From: Adiantum capillus-veneris
Lineage: Eukaryota > Streptophyta > Polypodiopsida > Polypodiales > Pteridaceae
Length of the DNA: 64,000 bases
Assembly (NCBI GenBank): GCA_014529385.2
Contig: CM043945.1
Coordinates: 98,620,612-98,684,611, forward strand
Direction: 5' to 3'
Below the pieces are notes generated by a model, which had not been told where the DNA came from, searched no databases, and saw only the letters and a list, made by a program, of their open reading frames with translations. The position numbers and the translations under genes are program-made. Positions 46,779-57,440 of the stretch are shown piece by piece (within the stretch, counting starts at the first letter, position 1; each line of letters begins with the position of its first letter).

Positions 46779-48459
46779 ATGGCTTTCTCTTATCCGGAGT
46801 TTCATGGAAGAAGTGATGAAGATGTGAAAGAATTTTTGGAAAAGATTGAGGTTGTCTGTATTAGCAACCAGATTCATGACCCGGTGCAGATGCTACGTCT
46901 TCTCCAAATCTGTTTGAAGAGTGATACACGAGTTTGGTCCAAAGCATTTGAAGAGGAGTTGCGTGGGGCTGATCCACCCGTAAGATTGATTTGGGACAAT
47001 CTAGGACATAGATTGGAAGTGGAGTTTGTGAAGATAGAAAGATCATGACAAAGTGTGGCAAGAAGTATAGGCTTTAGTGCAAAAGGAAGGTGAGCCAGTA
47101 GATGCGTACATACGTAAGTTCTCATTGGCATGGGAGCGGATGTGCAAGGCCTTAGCACCACAGGTACTCCCACCTGACATGATGAAGAAGGATAGGTTCT
47201 TGGCTGGTCTTTGGGAGAATATACGTTGGAGAGTGGAGCTAAAGAAGCCTAGGACATATGAAGATGCACTAGAGGTAGCAAGGAACAAAGAGTGGAAGTT
47301 GAGGAAAATGAGCCAGTTAGGGGTGGAGTCTTTGCCCATGAGGTCTGAATTTCAGCCTATGGACTCTTTACAAGGTTGCATGCCAGGGGTTCATCATGAA
47401 CCAGTGGTTTCTGTTACTCCTCACCTTATGCCAGCAGTGGTCACTACAGCAGTGCAAGATGATGGGCTAAGGCAAGACATGAGGCAAGTGGTAGATTTAA
47501 TGAAGAATCTCAACCTAAACATGCTTGGTCAAGTGGGAAATAATCGAGGTCGAGGGAGGTTTGAAAATCAGCCAAGAGGTGAAGAAAAGCCTAGGATTGG
47601 TGTTGGACAAAGTAATGGTAGGTTCTGGAGGCAGACGCCCAAATGTTATAATTGTAGAGAGTTGGGTCACATCAGCCCGCAATGTGATAAGCCACCAAGG
47701 ATGGGGGGAGACATGTATCCATTGCCAAGACAGGTGCTAACTAGGTCAAATGATTATGGCATCGAAATTAAAGGAGATGAAGGAACCAGTGGATTAACCC
47801 AAGAGGAAAAGGGAAAGACAAAAGTGCTAAGTGTAGTCACCTTGGAGAAGGCATCAAAGCTAGAGGATACATTAGTGATTCCTATTGGGAAGAGGACCAC
47901 ACAGGATAAGGAAGGAAGAAGTGCCCCAGGTCCTAGTAAGAAGAAAGGAAAGAGCCATGAAGGCGAGGATGTCCAGGCTAGGAGGAAAATGAGAGCTCAT
48001 TGCAAGTTTCATGTTTCAGATTTTCCACTAGGGGATGGGCAATTAAGCTATGACTTGAAGGAGGATGTGACAAGCAGGAAAGCAGATGTTACTTTTGGGC
48101 AGCTTATAGAGATGGTGCCTAAGCTAAAGCGACAGTGGAAGAGGATGGTTAACCCAATGGAGAAAGAGCCAGAGAAAGGTTCAGTGAAGGTGTTGGCAAT
48201 GGATGAGCTACCAGACATTTTCCCAATAGTAGATGTGTGGCATTAAGGAAAAATATGGGACAAGGTTATGTGGATGGTGGAGCCCAAATATGTGTCATAA
48301 CACACTCATACGTTGAGAAGATGGGTCTTACAGTGACTGGGGTGTCAGGGTTTCGGATTAGATTGGACAACCATCAAAAAGTAAATTGTTTGGGTGTTGT
48401 AAAGAGCTTAGAAGTGGAGGCGTATGATGCAAAGGCAGTGGTTGATTTTCATGTGATGC
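46779..48459 (+). pseudogene. Gypsy-A gag and N-terminal protease
   Basis: The ATG at 46779 begins 'MAFSYPEFHGRSDEDVKEFL', a retrotransposon-gag start. A frameshift near 47040 moves the frame, and gag continues ('VDAYIRKFSLAWERM', 'RFLAGLWENIRWRVEL'). A CCHC zinc knuckle CYNCRELGHISPQC is at about 47644-47685. A second frameshift near 48243 precedes the protease, with the active-site-like VDGGAQ near 48272. The protease is cut by Gypsy-B after 'VVDFHVM' at 48459 and resumes at 60654. Gag packages RNA; protease would mature it. Confidence 0.85.
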
Positions 48460-50820
48460 TGATAGCCGTTTTTTCGGCTCTTTGTAATTGCCACAGTGAG
48501 TTACCTCAACCTACCAAAATCACCCAAACACTGTGGCTATCCCTACCATTTCACTGTACATAGGCGTGCGTGAGTCACGGGACTTTTCCCATATCTTCTT
48601 AAAAAAACCCTCAATTAGCTAGTCATTGGGCTAGTTGAGCCAAAAAAATAAAAAATATAAGTATATTATGGCCCATGCGTATGTAAATATTTCTTTGTAT
48701 ATAGGGCCTAAATAAAAGTTTTTTTCATAATTATTTTGGTATTTATTTAAATATTTCTACCTAGGTGTGTGTTATTTATGCTCTGTACATTGCCTCACCA
48801 TTACCACAATTTTTTCTTACCATTTTTCATACTCTTTATTCCATATAGAAATATTTTCATGTAACCTTCTCTTATATTTGGTGTAACTCCACCCCAACAA
48901 AAATCCAAAAAAACTAGTTTTATTTATGTGTATATTTTTTCACTATTGTGATTTTTCCCTTCCTACATCTATTTTGTTTTTTTTTCTAAAAAATTAGAAC
49001 ACCAAAAATATTTATCTTTTTATGGTAGCCTCATAATGAGAGAGATGTCTTTTGACCCCTTTATATTTTTTCCACTTATATTATTTATATTTGACATGTA
49101 CATATTTTTTAGACCCCTCAATATTTGATTTTCTTAGTTGTACTATTCACTTATATCATAATCTCAACAATATCTTCAATTATAGACCTACCAAATAAGG
49201 TCAAGGGTAGGTGGCATGCATACATGCACTATGGAGGGCTCACTCTTGGAGGTATTCAAAAGAATCATCCAAAGAAGGACCCCACAAGGACCTTGTGCAG
49301 TGGAAAAAAACGGTCGGTTTTGCTGAATTTTTAAAGTTCACTTTCTCTCCGAATTTGAAAAGGTGATACAAACAAAATTTGTAGCTTGTGGGCTGAAATT
49401 TTGCCTCAAATTTTTTCATATTTTTTTGAGCTACAAGCTGTGAGCTATGATTTTATTAGTGGACCCCAGTTTTCCCATGCTATGCAGCCACACTCTCTCT
49501 TCCACTTTATCATTTTCCTCTTTCACACACACTTCTCCACTCATCATCCCCACCTCTCTCACCACTCCTCTCTGCACCCTACTCACCTTCTCCTCAACCT
49601 TGAAGAATAAGAGAAACCATGGTGAACTCATGCCTCCCACACACAATTCCATTCCAAAATTGACCACCTAGTCTCATTTTTCTTCCTCCAATTTACCCAT
49701 ATCTATCAAAAAAACCACAAAATTCAGCCTCTTCTCTTAAAAGACAGCATCATGGTGGTTGATTACTCAGCTTCAATTACCTTGTCTCTCAAGGAAGGTC
49801 AAGAGTGGAGAAAAAATGTACCGTCAAAGCTAGTGGACCGTCAACAAGCGTCAAAATTGGCCCTACTCAAGACACTTGGAGCATCAACCTTGTAAGAAAT
49901 CCACCTTTTCTTACCTCTTAAGAGTTTTTCTTCCTTATTTGTATCCTACATGGATACTCCCATTGTAAATATCCAATTCCATTTGTAAATTAATACTAAC
50001 TCTACTAACACTAACCCACTATGAAAAGTCCTATCACCTCCATTTCTCTCCTCTCTCTTTCCCCACCAACTTCTTGATAATTCCAAGCAAAAAAAATTAG
50101 ATAAATTGCTGAAATCTAACCCAACCATGGTTAGAGGAGTAACCCTAGCCTTCAAAATTACTATAAAAGGAGGGTGTAGCTAGCACAAAAAGGGGAGCCA
50201 TAAGCAAGAGCATTATGCTATAGCTTGAGAAGCCAAGCTCAACCTCTCTAGAAGGAGCTCTTGAGTGGAAGCTCATTGTCTTATGCATGTGCATGTGTTG
50301 TAATAGGGGATTAGCAAGGGAACTCTATGCCATTGTAAGAGAGAGAGTGATCACTCAATTGAGAGTAGGAAATCTATCATTTCTCCTACTAGTGTAAGAC
50401 CAACATTTGCTGAATCAAGGAGGGTGGATTTGGACTAAGCTTGGATACTTTGTCTCTCTTCTCATGTGAAGTAATGGACAACAATGATGTGTAAGTGTCT
50501 TGGTGTTTTTTTTTGTTAAGTTCTTGATAGCTTGTCTCTAGTGTTGTCATCAATTTAGCCATAAATCCCACATACTGTAAGAGGGCGACAGGGTGGAGAG
50601 GACTCCCCTGGCCTTAAGACAGTGAGTGGGGTGGCTTTTCTTGTGATGTGTTGTGGTGTAATTTACTCAAGCTATGTTGAAAAAATACTAATATCACTTT
50701 CATTGGTCATGACAAATTTGTAAAAAGGTATTAGTGCAACAAACACCCCCTCCCCCTTCTCTCTCTTTCTTACATATATAATTGTGTTTGCTTGATCATT
50801 TCCGATACGTTTCAAAGCAG

Positions 50821-50883
<63 letters not shown>

Positions 50884-51057
50884 ACGCGTCCTAGTTCGCA
50901 TCCAAAACTAGGTGGTGCCCCAAATTTGTGTAGGGTTAGGTTGCGGGTTTGTGTGTGTGTTTGTTGTTTTTTCCAACCCCAACCCAATTGAGCAGCACGG
51001 GAGCCTTGAAGGGTGTCTAGAGGTTGCTCTTCTTGTTGCCCGCCCCGGATCGCCTCA
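48460..51057 (+). repeat. Gypsy-B 5' LTR
   Basis: This is 2,598 bp. A good TATA box (TATAAAAGG at 50162-50170) lies about 890 bp before the LTR end. A (CT)n tract is at 50821-50880. Short open frames inside are not conserved genes. Confidence 0.92.
50162..50170 (+). promoter_or_regulatory. TATA box of Gypsy-B 5' LTR
   Basis: TATAAAAGG is in context CTATAAAAGGAGGG. The 3' LTR has CTAGAAAAGGAGGG at the matching place (about 59730), so the two LTRs now differ at the core promoter. Confidence 0.7.
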
Positions 51058-51060
51058 AAT

Positions 51061-51078
51061 TGGTGCCCCCACGGAGGA
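51061..51078 (+). other. Gypsy-B primer-binding site
   Basis: TGGTGCCCCCACGGAGGA starts three bases after the LTR. The leading TGG pairs with the CCA end of a tRNA. The donor tRNA cannot be named from the sequence alone. Confidence 0.85.
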
Positions 51079-51133
51079 AAGGCTTGTGTATGTTTTGTGA
51101 AGGCTCAACCTTTAGCATAATCAAGTAGCTTGC

Positions 51134-51346
51134 ATGAATCACGAGAATTTGTATGATCCCTTCATTCCCATTGCAAGGCAAAAGGTACACATAATTGTTA
51201 GTACTAAGTTGCAATTTCAGTGAGTAATTCGTAGAATTTTAGGTCCTCTTAGGTTAGCCGAGATAAAAACTTCGGTAAATCCTTTTATTTTGCCTCTCAT
51301 TAGGTACGATATTAGCTTGGACGTCTATATTTTTGTGTTATTTTAA
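51134..51346 (+). pseudogene. Leader ORF a1 of Gypsy-B (one TGA)
   Basis: This 70-codon frame starts 'MNHENLYDPFIPIARQKVHI' and ends 'SLDVYIFVLF'. One in-frame TGA follows 'STKLQFQ' at codon 30. The antisense copy at 44275-44487 has Cys (TGT) there, so the TGA is a point change. It is homologous to the next ORF (a2): PF, 'FQ', 'R-GEI/AEI', 'NP-ILPLI-Y' and 'DV--F-LF' align. Confidence 0.6.
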
Positions 51347-51367
51347 GCATTAGGACATGCATAGGCC

Positions 51368-51586
51368 ATGGATAATGGACCAAGAATAGAGGTTTTTCCC
51401 TTTCATTTTACTCCGCACATTAGAATAAACGTTGCAATTAGTAGAAAGATCCATTTTCAACAACGAATGGTGTTCATGTTTGGTGCCCAAAGAGTAGGAG
51501 AAATTCTTGCATCACCAAATCCTGTCATTCTACCTCTCATCAACTACCACACTTATTTTGATGTACATGTGTTCATTTTATTTTAA
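51368..51586 (+). CDS. Leader ORF a2 of Gypsy-B, 72 residues, unknown function
   Basis: This intact ATG frame lies 21 bp after a1 and is a tandem paralogue of it. It is the counterpart of the Gypsy-A ORF at 46457-46675. Core words are PFHFTPHIRINVAISRKI, FQQRMVFMFG and ILPLINY, with a DVHVFILF terminus. Its alternating hydrophobic pattern suggests a small beta-rich fold (inference). No known family was recognised. Conservation between two different elements argues that it is a real protein. Confidence 0.65.
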   Translation: MDNGPRIEVFPFHFTPHIRINVAISRKIHFQQRMVFMFGAQRVGEILASPNPVILPLINYHTYFDVHVFILF

Positions 51587-51639
51587 AATGAAGTGCAGCC
51601 CGGCAAAATAGTGTGTATGTTTGTTTTTTCTTTGTCCAA

Positions 51640-52183
51640 GTTGTTACAAGAAACAAAAAAACGATCATTTGTTCTAACTGGGAATGTGTGTGCAGTGAAA
51701 GTTCAATCCTTAGAGATCTAGCTCTATTACCAATTGAGTTGCAGGAGCAAGTAGTAAGGCGTCTCCCTCATAACAAGAGGGTGGTGAAGTTAAGACAGAA
51801 GGTCCTATGCGTGGATTCCATTTTCCTCTTGTTGTTGGGCACTAAGGAAGACCGCGCATTCATCCAACTAGTGTGTGCCCTAAGATTGGTAAATAGAGTG
51901 AAATTTGGCGTTTGGTGAGTGCATTTCACCATTGAGGAAGACTCTTCAGGAAACTTGCGGCCAGAGTTCATGCTTCATAGACTCACATTTGGTGAATTTT
52001 TCCCTCATTTGCGTCTTATTAATAGTCTTCCTTTCGCTTTCAACAAAGGAGATAGGGAGCTATTCAGAGCTTGTCTTAATAAAGAGAGCATAGAGAGGAT
52101 TGCAAATTTGTATAAATTCTCATCCTTCTCTACTTTCTATGACACTTTGTTCATAGAGACATTGAAAATCTCTTTATGCTTTT
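51640..52183 (+). pseudogene. Leader ORF b1 of Gypsy-B, F-box-like
   Basis: This frame has no ATG at its 5' end. It contains 'LALLPIELQEQVVRRLPHNK' (F-box-like LP-x2-L-x3-V-x-RRLP) near 51718-51777, then 'DRAFIQLVCALRLVNRVKF'. One TGA near 51916 splits it, after which it continues 'RLTFGEFFPHLRLINSLPFAF' to 52183. It aligns over its whole length with b2 downstream, so the pair arose by tandem duplication. Function unknown. Confidence 0.5.
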
Positions 52184-52213
52184 GAATGATTTAACCATAA
52201 TCCTAAGGAGTTT

Positions 52214-52672
52214 TTGTCCAGGAATTTTGTAGCACAAGTGGAGTCTTTAAATCTTGCAAACTTGATTGGACTTGATGAGGATGTTCTTTATGAAATTGTG
52301 AGAAGGTTGCCTCACTCCAACTGTGTGGAACTCGAAGGAAAGGAGCTCCTAGTCAATTGCTACTTTCTCACGGCCTTTGACGAGCATGAAGATCTAGTTT
52401 TTATACAAACCGCTTGTGCGTTGGGAATTGTAGAGCAAGTGCAATTTATCACTTGGGACGTGGTTGCTCTTTTGGATCCAGAAAATGAAGTTCTAGAGAT
52501 TTCTGTTTATCGCCTTAGCTTTGAAGAATTTCAACCCTTCTTAGAGCTCATCAATAGTCTACCTTTTTGTTTTGATCAAACAAATCGAGACCTCATTGAA
52601 GCTTGGATAGCTGAAGAAGAAAACCTAGAGTGGTATTTTCTTACTTCTTCATTTGCAGGCGAGTGGTTCTAA
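52214..52672 (+). CDS. Leader ORF b2 of Gypsy-B, F-box-like, about 150 residues
   Basis: This is an open frame with no ATG at its 5' end. The sequence just before it ('TTTTTGTCCAG|G') could be a splice acceptor, so b2 may be an exon or use a non-AUG start. It has 'LDEDVLYEIVRRLPHSNCVE' near 52268-52327, the shape of the first half of an F-box, then 'DLVFIQTACALGIVEQVQF' and 'RLSFEEFQPFLELINSLPFC'. The stop is 50 bp upstream of the gag ATG. Tat elements such as Ogre carry an extra ORF before gag, but I do not recognise this one as that family. Confidence 0.55.
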   Translation: MSRNFVAQVESLNLANLIGLDEDVLYEIVRRLPHSNCVELEGKELLVNCYFLTAFDEHEDLVFIQTACALGIVEQVQFITWDVVALLDPENEVLEISVYRLSFEEFQPFLELINSLPFCFDQTNRDLIEAWIAEEENLEWYFLTSSFAGEWF

Positions 52673-52721
52673 ATCTCTATTGTATCCCTTATTGTAACTC
52701 GTGTTGTAATCTTTCATAATA

Positions 52722-55700
52722 ATGGAGAGCCAATGCCAAATGTCTGGATATCCTCTTTTCTTTGGAGAGCCTGGAGAGGATGCAGAATTATTTTTAGCAA
52801 ATTTCAAGATGTCTTGCCGTATCAAGAGGATAGTAACCGATCAAGAACGTGTAGAAATGTTTGAGGTGGTCCTTAGGAAAGATGCTAGTACTTGGTTTGA
52901 CTCTTTGCCTGAGGAAGTTAAGGGGAATTACACAGAAGTTTTGAATCGTTTTAAGAGATACTTCTTTAATCCCCAAAACACTCAAAAACTATGGCAAGAC
53001 ATTGTTTCTCATAAGCAAAAAGACTTAGATGACTACTACTTGTACAAGCAAGAGTTTCTACGTCTTTGGGCTCTATGGATACGAAATGTTGCTAGCCCTA
53101 GTGATGGTGCAAAATTTTTAAAGAAGGAGAGGTTCATAGCCGGACTGTTTCCTGACCTTAAGGTAAAAGTTGAGGCGGGTGCACCTGCTACTTTTGATGC
53201 AGCGGAAAGTAGGGCTGCTGAGAAGTATAGGAAACTCAAGTGCTTAAGGGGAGAGGTTCCAATAGAAGGTCTTAGACCCAAAGGTAAGTCACAAGCATCA
53301 ACATCTAGGGAGCTTCCTGAGGTAACGGCTGAAGTGATTGAGAAGTTAAATGAATCTTTAAACAGCCTGTCAATTCACCTTGCACAAGCTGTAGGTCCAA
53401 AGGGACAAGCAAAGAAGTCAGAAGAGAGAGAGCCACGAATTAGGAGAGTCTTGCAATGTTGGAATTGCGGAGAGTCTGGACATGGGATGTATAATTGTCC
53501 TTGGCCCCGTGGAGAGCCAGGGAGACTTAACTTGAATTACCCAGTGATGAATGCAGGTGAAGGAACTGGTCAACAACCAAGGCTTCTACAAAGACCAAAT
53601 GGACCAAGACCACCTCCACAAGGGGTAGAAGGAGTTCCACCTTTGCCAGATCCAAATGTGCATGTGGTAGAAGTGACAAACTCAAATGAGGTTGACATGG
53701 AAGCAAATGGCATTAAGCGTGGCCGAGGAAAAGGTAAAGAGAAAGAGGGTGTCCCATCACAGAGTGACCATGGACAAGGCAAGAAGGCAAAGGAGACCAA
53801 GGAAGCTAAGAGGACTCGACGTCGTATCAATCTCCAAGACTTCCCTCTTGGACATGGTATGGCTCCATACAACCTGTTGGAAGACATGCGAGGTAAGGGT
53901 CCTGATATCTCATGGCCTCAGTTTCTTGCATTATGCCCACAAGTTAGGAGGGATTTAACAAAGGCAGTTAGCACTAGGAGAAAGGTAAAAGAGATTTTTC
54001 CTGTTGTAAAAATTGCACATGCTGAAATGAACGAGGATATTACACCTGTGCTAGATTGTTACATAAAAGGAAGATTGGTTAGGAAAGGTCTAGTGGATGG
54101 GGGTGCACAAATTTGCATCATGACAGAAGGGCTCATGCAAAGACTAGGCATGCACATCCATGAGACACCTGAAATTCAGGTCAAGATGGCAAACAATAGC
54201 AAGGCTAGGTGCGTAGGCATTTGTAAAAATGTTTTTGTGGAGGCCTTTGGCATTAAGAAAGCAGTGGATTTCTATGTCATGTCTACCAAAGGAAATGGTT
54301 ACCCATTTATCCTAGGGAGACCATGGCTAATGAAAATGCGAGCTTTGCAGGATTGGGAGAGTGGAAAGCTAATTTGCAGGAACGACAATCACAAGAAGGT
54401 TATCTTTGACATGAAGGAACAACGCCAAGAGGAGCTCCATGAAGAATCATGTCGAAGTGAGACGGAAGAAGATTGGACTGAAAACACTTCAGAAGAAGAA
54501 AGTAGCGGCAGCATTACTGAAGAGGAGTCCTCCATTGAAGTCATGGGGGTAAGGTTTAAGCCAAGCAACCAAGAGACCTCTTGTCAAGGCTTGGAGGAGG
54601 TAGGTCCTCAAGAGAACGAAGGTGTTCAAGATGAAGGGATGCTGGAAGGTATGCTATCAACAACACTTACAAAGGATGAAAGAGAGGAGTTCAAATGTGT
54701 GCTAAGGAAGTTTCCTAGGCTTTTTGCTAAAGACTACACCGATGTGCGTGGAGTAGATGCTATTCAACACAAAATTGAGTTGAAGCCAGAGGCCACACCT
54801 AAGGCTCAGAAGCTACGAAGGCTAGGAGTCATCAAGGAGCAGGCTTTACTCAAGGAGGTAAGAAAGCTTCTAGCAGCAGGTTTCATTTATCCAGTGGAGA
54901 ATTCAGAGTGGGTCTCTCCTGTTGTTGTCACTCCTAAGAAAAATGGCAAGTGGAGGGTGTGTGTGGATTACCGTCCCCTCAATGAGGCAACAAAAAGAGA
55001 TCACTTTCCCCTCCCATTCCAGGATGAGATACTAAATGAGGTAGCTGGTCATGAGAAGTACACTGTGTGCGATGGTTACTCAGGTTACTTTCAAATAGGG
55101 ATTGCATTGGAGGATCAAGTGATAACAACCTGTATCACTCCTTGGGGTTGTTATGCTTTTAGAGTCATGCCATTTGGTCTGACAAATGCTCCTGCAACAT
55201 TCCAACGTTACATGAATATGGTGTTTCAAGCATTCTTTGGAAAGTCAATTAGGGTGTTCATTGATGATTTCTGTATTTATAGCTCAAAATCATTGCATCT
55301 ACAAAGGGTAGAAGAAGGTTTAAAGAAGCTCTACGACATGGGAGGTCAACTCAACCCCGATAAGTGCCATATAGGTGAGGATGAAGTCATCTTGCTTGGT
55401 CATAAAGTTTCTTACAAAGGCATTGAAGTGTATCCTTCAAAGGCAAAGGCTCTTATTGAGCTACCATCACCCAAGAGTCTTAAGGAGGTCATCTCGTTCA
55501 TTCAAAAGGTGAAGTATATGTCACGCTTCATTCACTTAGCCTCGGAGTTGCTTCATCCTTTGCAAAAGTTGACACAACAAGTAGAATTTTCATGGTCTGA
55601 TGAGCTTGAAGAGTATTTTTGTAACATTAAAGTCATTTTGTCAGAGCTACCAACACTCATGCCTCCTTGTTGGGAGTACACATTCTTTGTTAGCTCTAGT

Positions 55701-57440
55701 GTTGGAAGGGAAACAATTGGTGTTGTGTTGCTACAACAAGATCCCCACAGTACAAGGATGCGACCCATCTACTTTGCTAGTAGGGTCATGAATGCTTTGG
55801 AGAGAGACTACACAGAAGCAAAACTCATGATGCTTTCTCTCATGTTTGCGGTGAGAAAGTTTAGATCCTACCTGCTACCAAAACCTTTTGTAATTCTCAC
55901 TGCAGAGAATTTGTTCCCTTGGGTGTCATCTCAAATGAATCTTAGTACTAGGATCTCAAAGTGGATTATGGAGTTGCAAGAGTTTCAATACTCTTTCAAG
56001 GTAGAAGATAGTGTGCGTGCACAATTGGCAGGGATTCTCACTTATAGGGTGCATGAAAAGGAGATTAAGGTGCCTGAAGTAAAGACCCTACCATTGCCAC
56101 CACCAAAAAGTATTCCTAATGCTTTTACCTTGTTCTTTGATGGAGCTTTTCGTCGAGCCACAGGAAAAGCAGGGGGAGGGCTAGTGTTGCTCAACCCAAG
56201 TGGAGAGGTGGTCATGAAAGAGAAGTTCAATCTACCAAGTTCAGCTAGCAACAATGAAGCAGAATACGACACACTAATTCAAGGTTTGAAGATGTGCATT
56301 GGCCAAGGGATACAACGCCTCATGGTAAAGGGAGATGCACTTCTCATTGTTAAACAGATTTTAGGTATTTGGGCATGCAAGAATGAACGCTTACGGACAA
56401 AAGTTCATGCCATTCGTAGATTGTTTAATCAATTTGAAGAAGTGCAACTATATCATATTCCTAGGAAACAGAATGAAGATGCCGATTTACTTGCACAGCA
56501 AGTAGTTACATGTGTTGAGAAAGAAGTGCAGGTCATCATGGTGGCAGCAACTGTCAAGCAACTGAGATACCAGGGATTGGAGTCATTGACTCCCATTATT
56601 AGCTACATTTTGGAGGGCGAGTTTCCACAAGACTTCACGAAGGCTCAGAAGAGGAGACTCATGAAGAAGGCAAGCGCATATCTCTTCCTAGAAGGCTCCC
56701 TCTATCAAAGAGGGAGGGATCAAGTATGCAGAAGAGTACCAACTATTGAGGAAATTCCAGCCATTCTAAAAGGTTTGCATGAAGAAGCATGTGGTGGTCA
56801 TTTTGCCCAAGAATTAACTGTGAAGAAGATTTTGCTTGCGGGGTATGTTTGGCCAAGTCTGCATGTGGATGTCCAACATTGGTGTAAAAGTTGTCACAAT
56901 TGTCAGGTAAATGGGAATAGAAGATTGGTTTATGGTCCAAGGCAAATCGTGCTTGCAAATGGACCGTTTGAAAAGTGGGGCATTGATGCTATGGGTCCTC
57001 TGCCTAGGACAAAAAATGGTAAACTCTACATTCTAGTGGCTGTAGACTATATGACTAGGTGGGTGGAAGCACAGAGTGTAGCAAAGGTAAATGAGAAAAC
57101 AGTGAGCAAATTCGTCTACACTCACATTTGTTGTAGATTTGGCACACCTTTGGAGATTGTTTCTGATAATGGTCCAGGGTTTAGAAAGGGATTGCTCACA
57201 GAAGTCTGTGAAGAACTTCACATTCTACATCGTCACAGTACACCCTACTATCCCCAATCAAATGGTTTGGTAGAAAAAGCTAATGGTGTCATTGCAGGCA
57301 TCATTAGAAAGATGGTGAAAAACAAGACAAAGTTGTGGGATGACTTCTTGGATGGTGCCTTGTGGGCGTATCGAACCACATATAGGGAAGCCACGGAGTT
57401 CACACCATTTCACTTGGTCTATGGTCAAGAGGCTTTATAG
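52722..57440 (+). CDS. Gypsy-B gag-pol polyprotein (gag, PR, RT, RNase H, aRNase H, integrase)
   Basis: The frame is 1,572 codons from ATG 52722 to a TAG at 57438-57440. Order: gag about residues 10-180; CCHC knuckle CWNCGESGHGMYNC about 246-259; protease with VDGGAQ (Asp459) and 'FILGRPWL'; RT with 'WRVCVDYRPLNEAT' about 742 and FIDDF (Asp848, Asp849); a first RNase H (about 950-1090) whose catalytic Asp positions read Ser and Ala; a second, archaeal-type RNase H with intact acidic residues (DGAF Asp1140, NNEAEY, KGDALL, NEDADL). Integrase follows with an HHCC finger and catalytic Asp1422, Asp1482 and Glu1518, a D,D35E spacing. Dual RNase H marks the Tat lineage. The protein would replicate and integrate the element. 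Confidence 0.95.
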   Translation: MESQCQMSGYPLFFGEPGEDAELFLANFKMSCRIKRIVTDQERVEMFEVVLRKDASTWFDSLPEEVKGNYTEVLNRFKRYFFNPQNTQKLWQDIVSHKQKDLDDYYLYKQEFLRLWALWIRNVASPSDGAKFLKKERFIAGLFPDLKVKVEAGAPATFDAAESRAAEKYRKLKCLRGEVPIEGLRPKGKSQASTSRELPEVTAEVIEKLNESLNSLSIHLAQAVGPKGQAKKSEEREPRIRRVLQCWNCGESGHGMYNCPWPRGEPGRLNLNYPVMNAGEGTGQQPRLLQRPNGPRPPPQGVEGVPPLPDPNVHVVEVTNSNEVDMEANGIKRGRGKGKEKEGVPSQSDHGQGKKAKETKEAKRTRRRINLQDFPLGHGMAPYNLLEDMRGKGPDISWPQFLALCPQVRRDLTKAVSTRRKVKEIFPVVKIAHAEMNEDITPVLDCYIKGRLVRKGLVDGGAQICIMTEGLMQRLGMHIHETPEIQVKMANNSKARCVGICKNVFVEAFGIKKAVDFYVMSTKGNGYPFILGRPWLMKMRALQDWESGKLICRNDNHKKVIFDMKEQRQEELHEESCRSETEEDWTENTSEEESSGSITEEESSIEVMGVRFKPSNQETSCQGLEEVGPQENEGVQDEGMLEGMLSTTLTKDEREEFKCVLRKFPRLFAKDYTDVRGVDAIQHKIELKPEATPKAQKLRRLGVIKEQALLKEVRKLLAAGFIYPVENSEWVSPVVVTPKKNGKWRVCVDYRPLNEATKRDHFPLPFQDEILNEVAGHEKYTVCDGYSGYFQIGIALEDQVITTCITPWGCYAFRVMPFGLTNAPATFQRYMNMVFQAFFGKSIRVFIDDFCIYSSKSLHLQRVEEGLKKLYDMGGQLNPDKCHIGEDEVILLGHKVSYKGIEVYPSKAKALIELPSPKSLKEVISFIQKVKYMSRFIHLASELLHPLQKLTQQVEFSWSDELEEYFCNIKVILSELPTLMPPCWEYTFFVSSSVGRETIGVVLLQQDPHSTRMRPIYFASRVMNALERDYTEAKLMMLSLMFAVRKFRSYLLPKPFVILTAENLFPWVSSQMNLSTRISKWIMELQEFQYSFKVEDSVRAQLAGILTYRVHEKEIKVPEVKTLPLPPPKSIPNAFTLFFDGAFRRATGKAGGGLVLLNPSGEVVMKEKFNLPSSASNNEAEYDTLIQGLKMCIGQGIQRLMVKGDALLIVKQILGIWACKNERLRTKVHAIRRLFNQFEEVQLYHIPRKQNEDADLLAQQVVTCVEKEVQVIMVAATVKQLRYQGLESLTPIISYILEGEFPQDFTKAQKRRLMKKASAYLFLEGSLYQRGRDQVCRRVPTIEEIPAILKGLHEEACGGHFAQELTVKKILLAGYVWPSLHVDVQHWCKSCHNCQVNGNRRLVYGPRQIVLANGPFEKWGIDAMGPLPRTKNGKLYILVAVDYMTRWVEAQSVAKVNEKTVSKFVYTHICCRFGTPLEIVSDNGPGFRKGLLTEVCEELHILHRHSTPYYPQSNGLVEKANGVIAGIIRKMVKNKTKLWDDFLDGALWAYRTTYREATEFTPFHLVYGQEAL

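Noticed and set aside
49125-49671. ORFs repeated in both Gypsy-B LTRs (also at 58695-59241)
   Set aside because: They are duplicated only because LTRs are duplicated; no domain or leader ATG context supports them.
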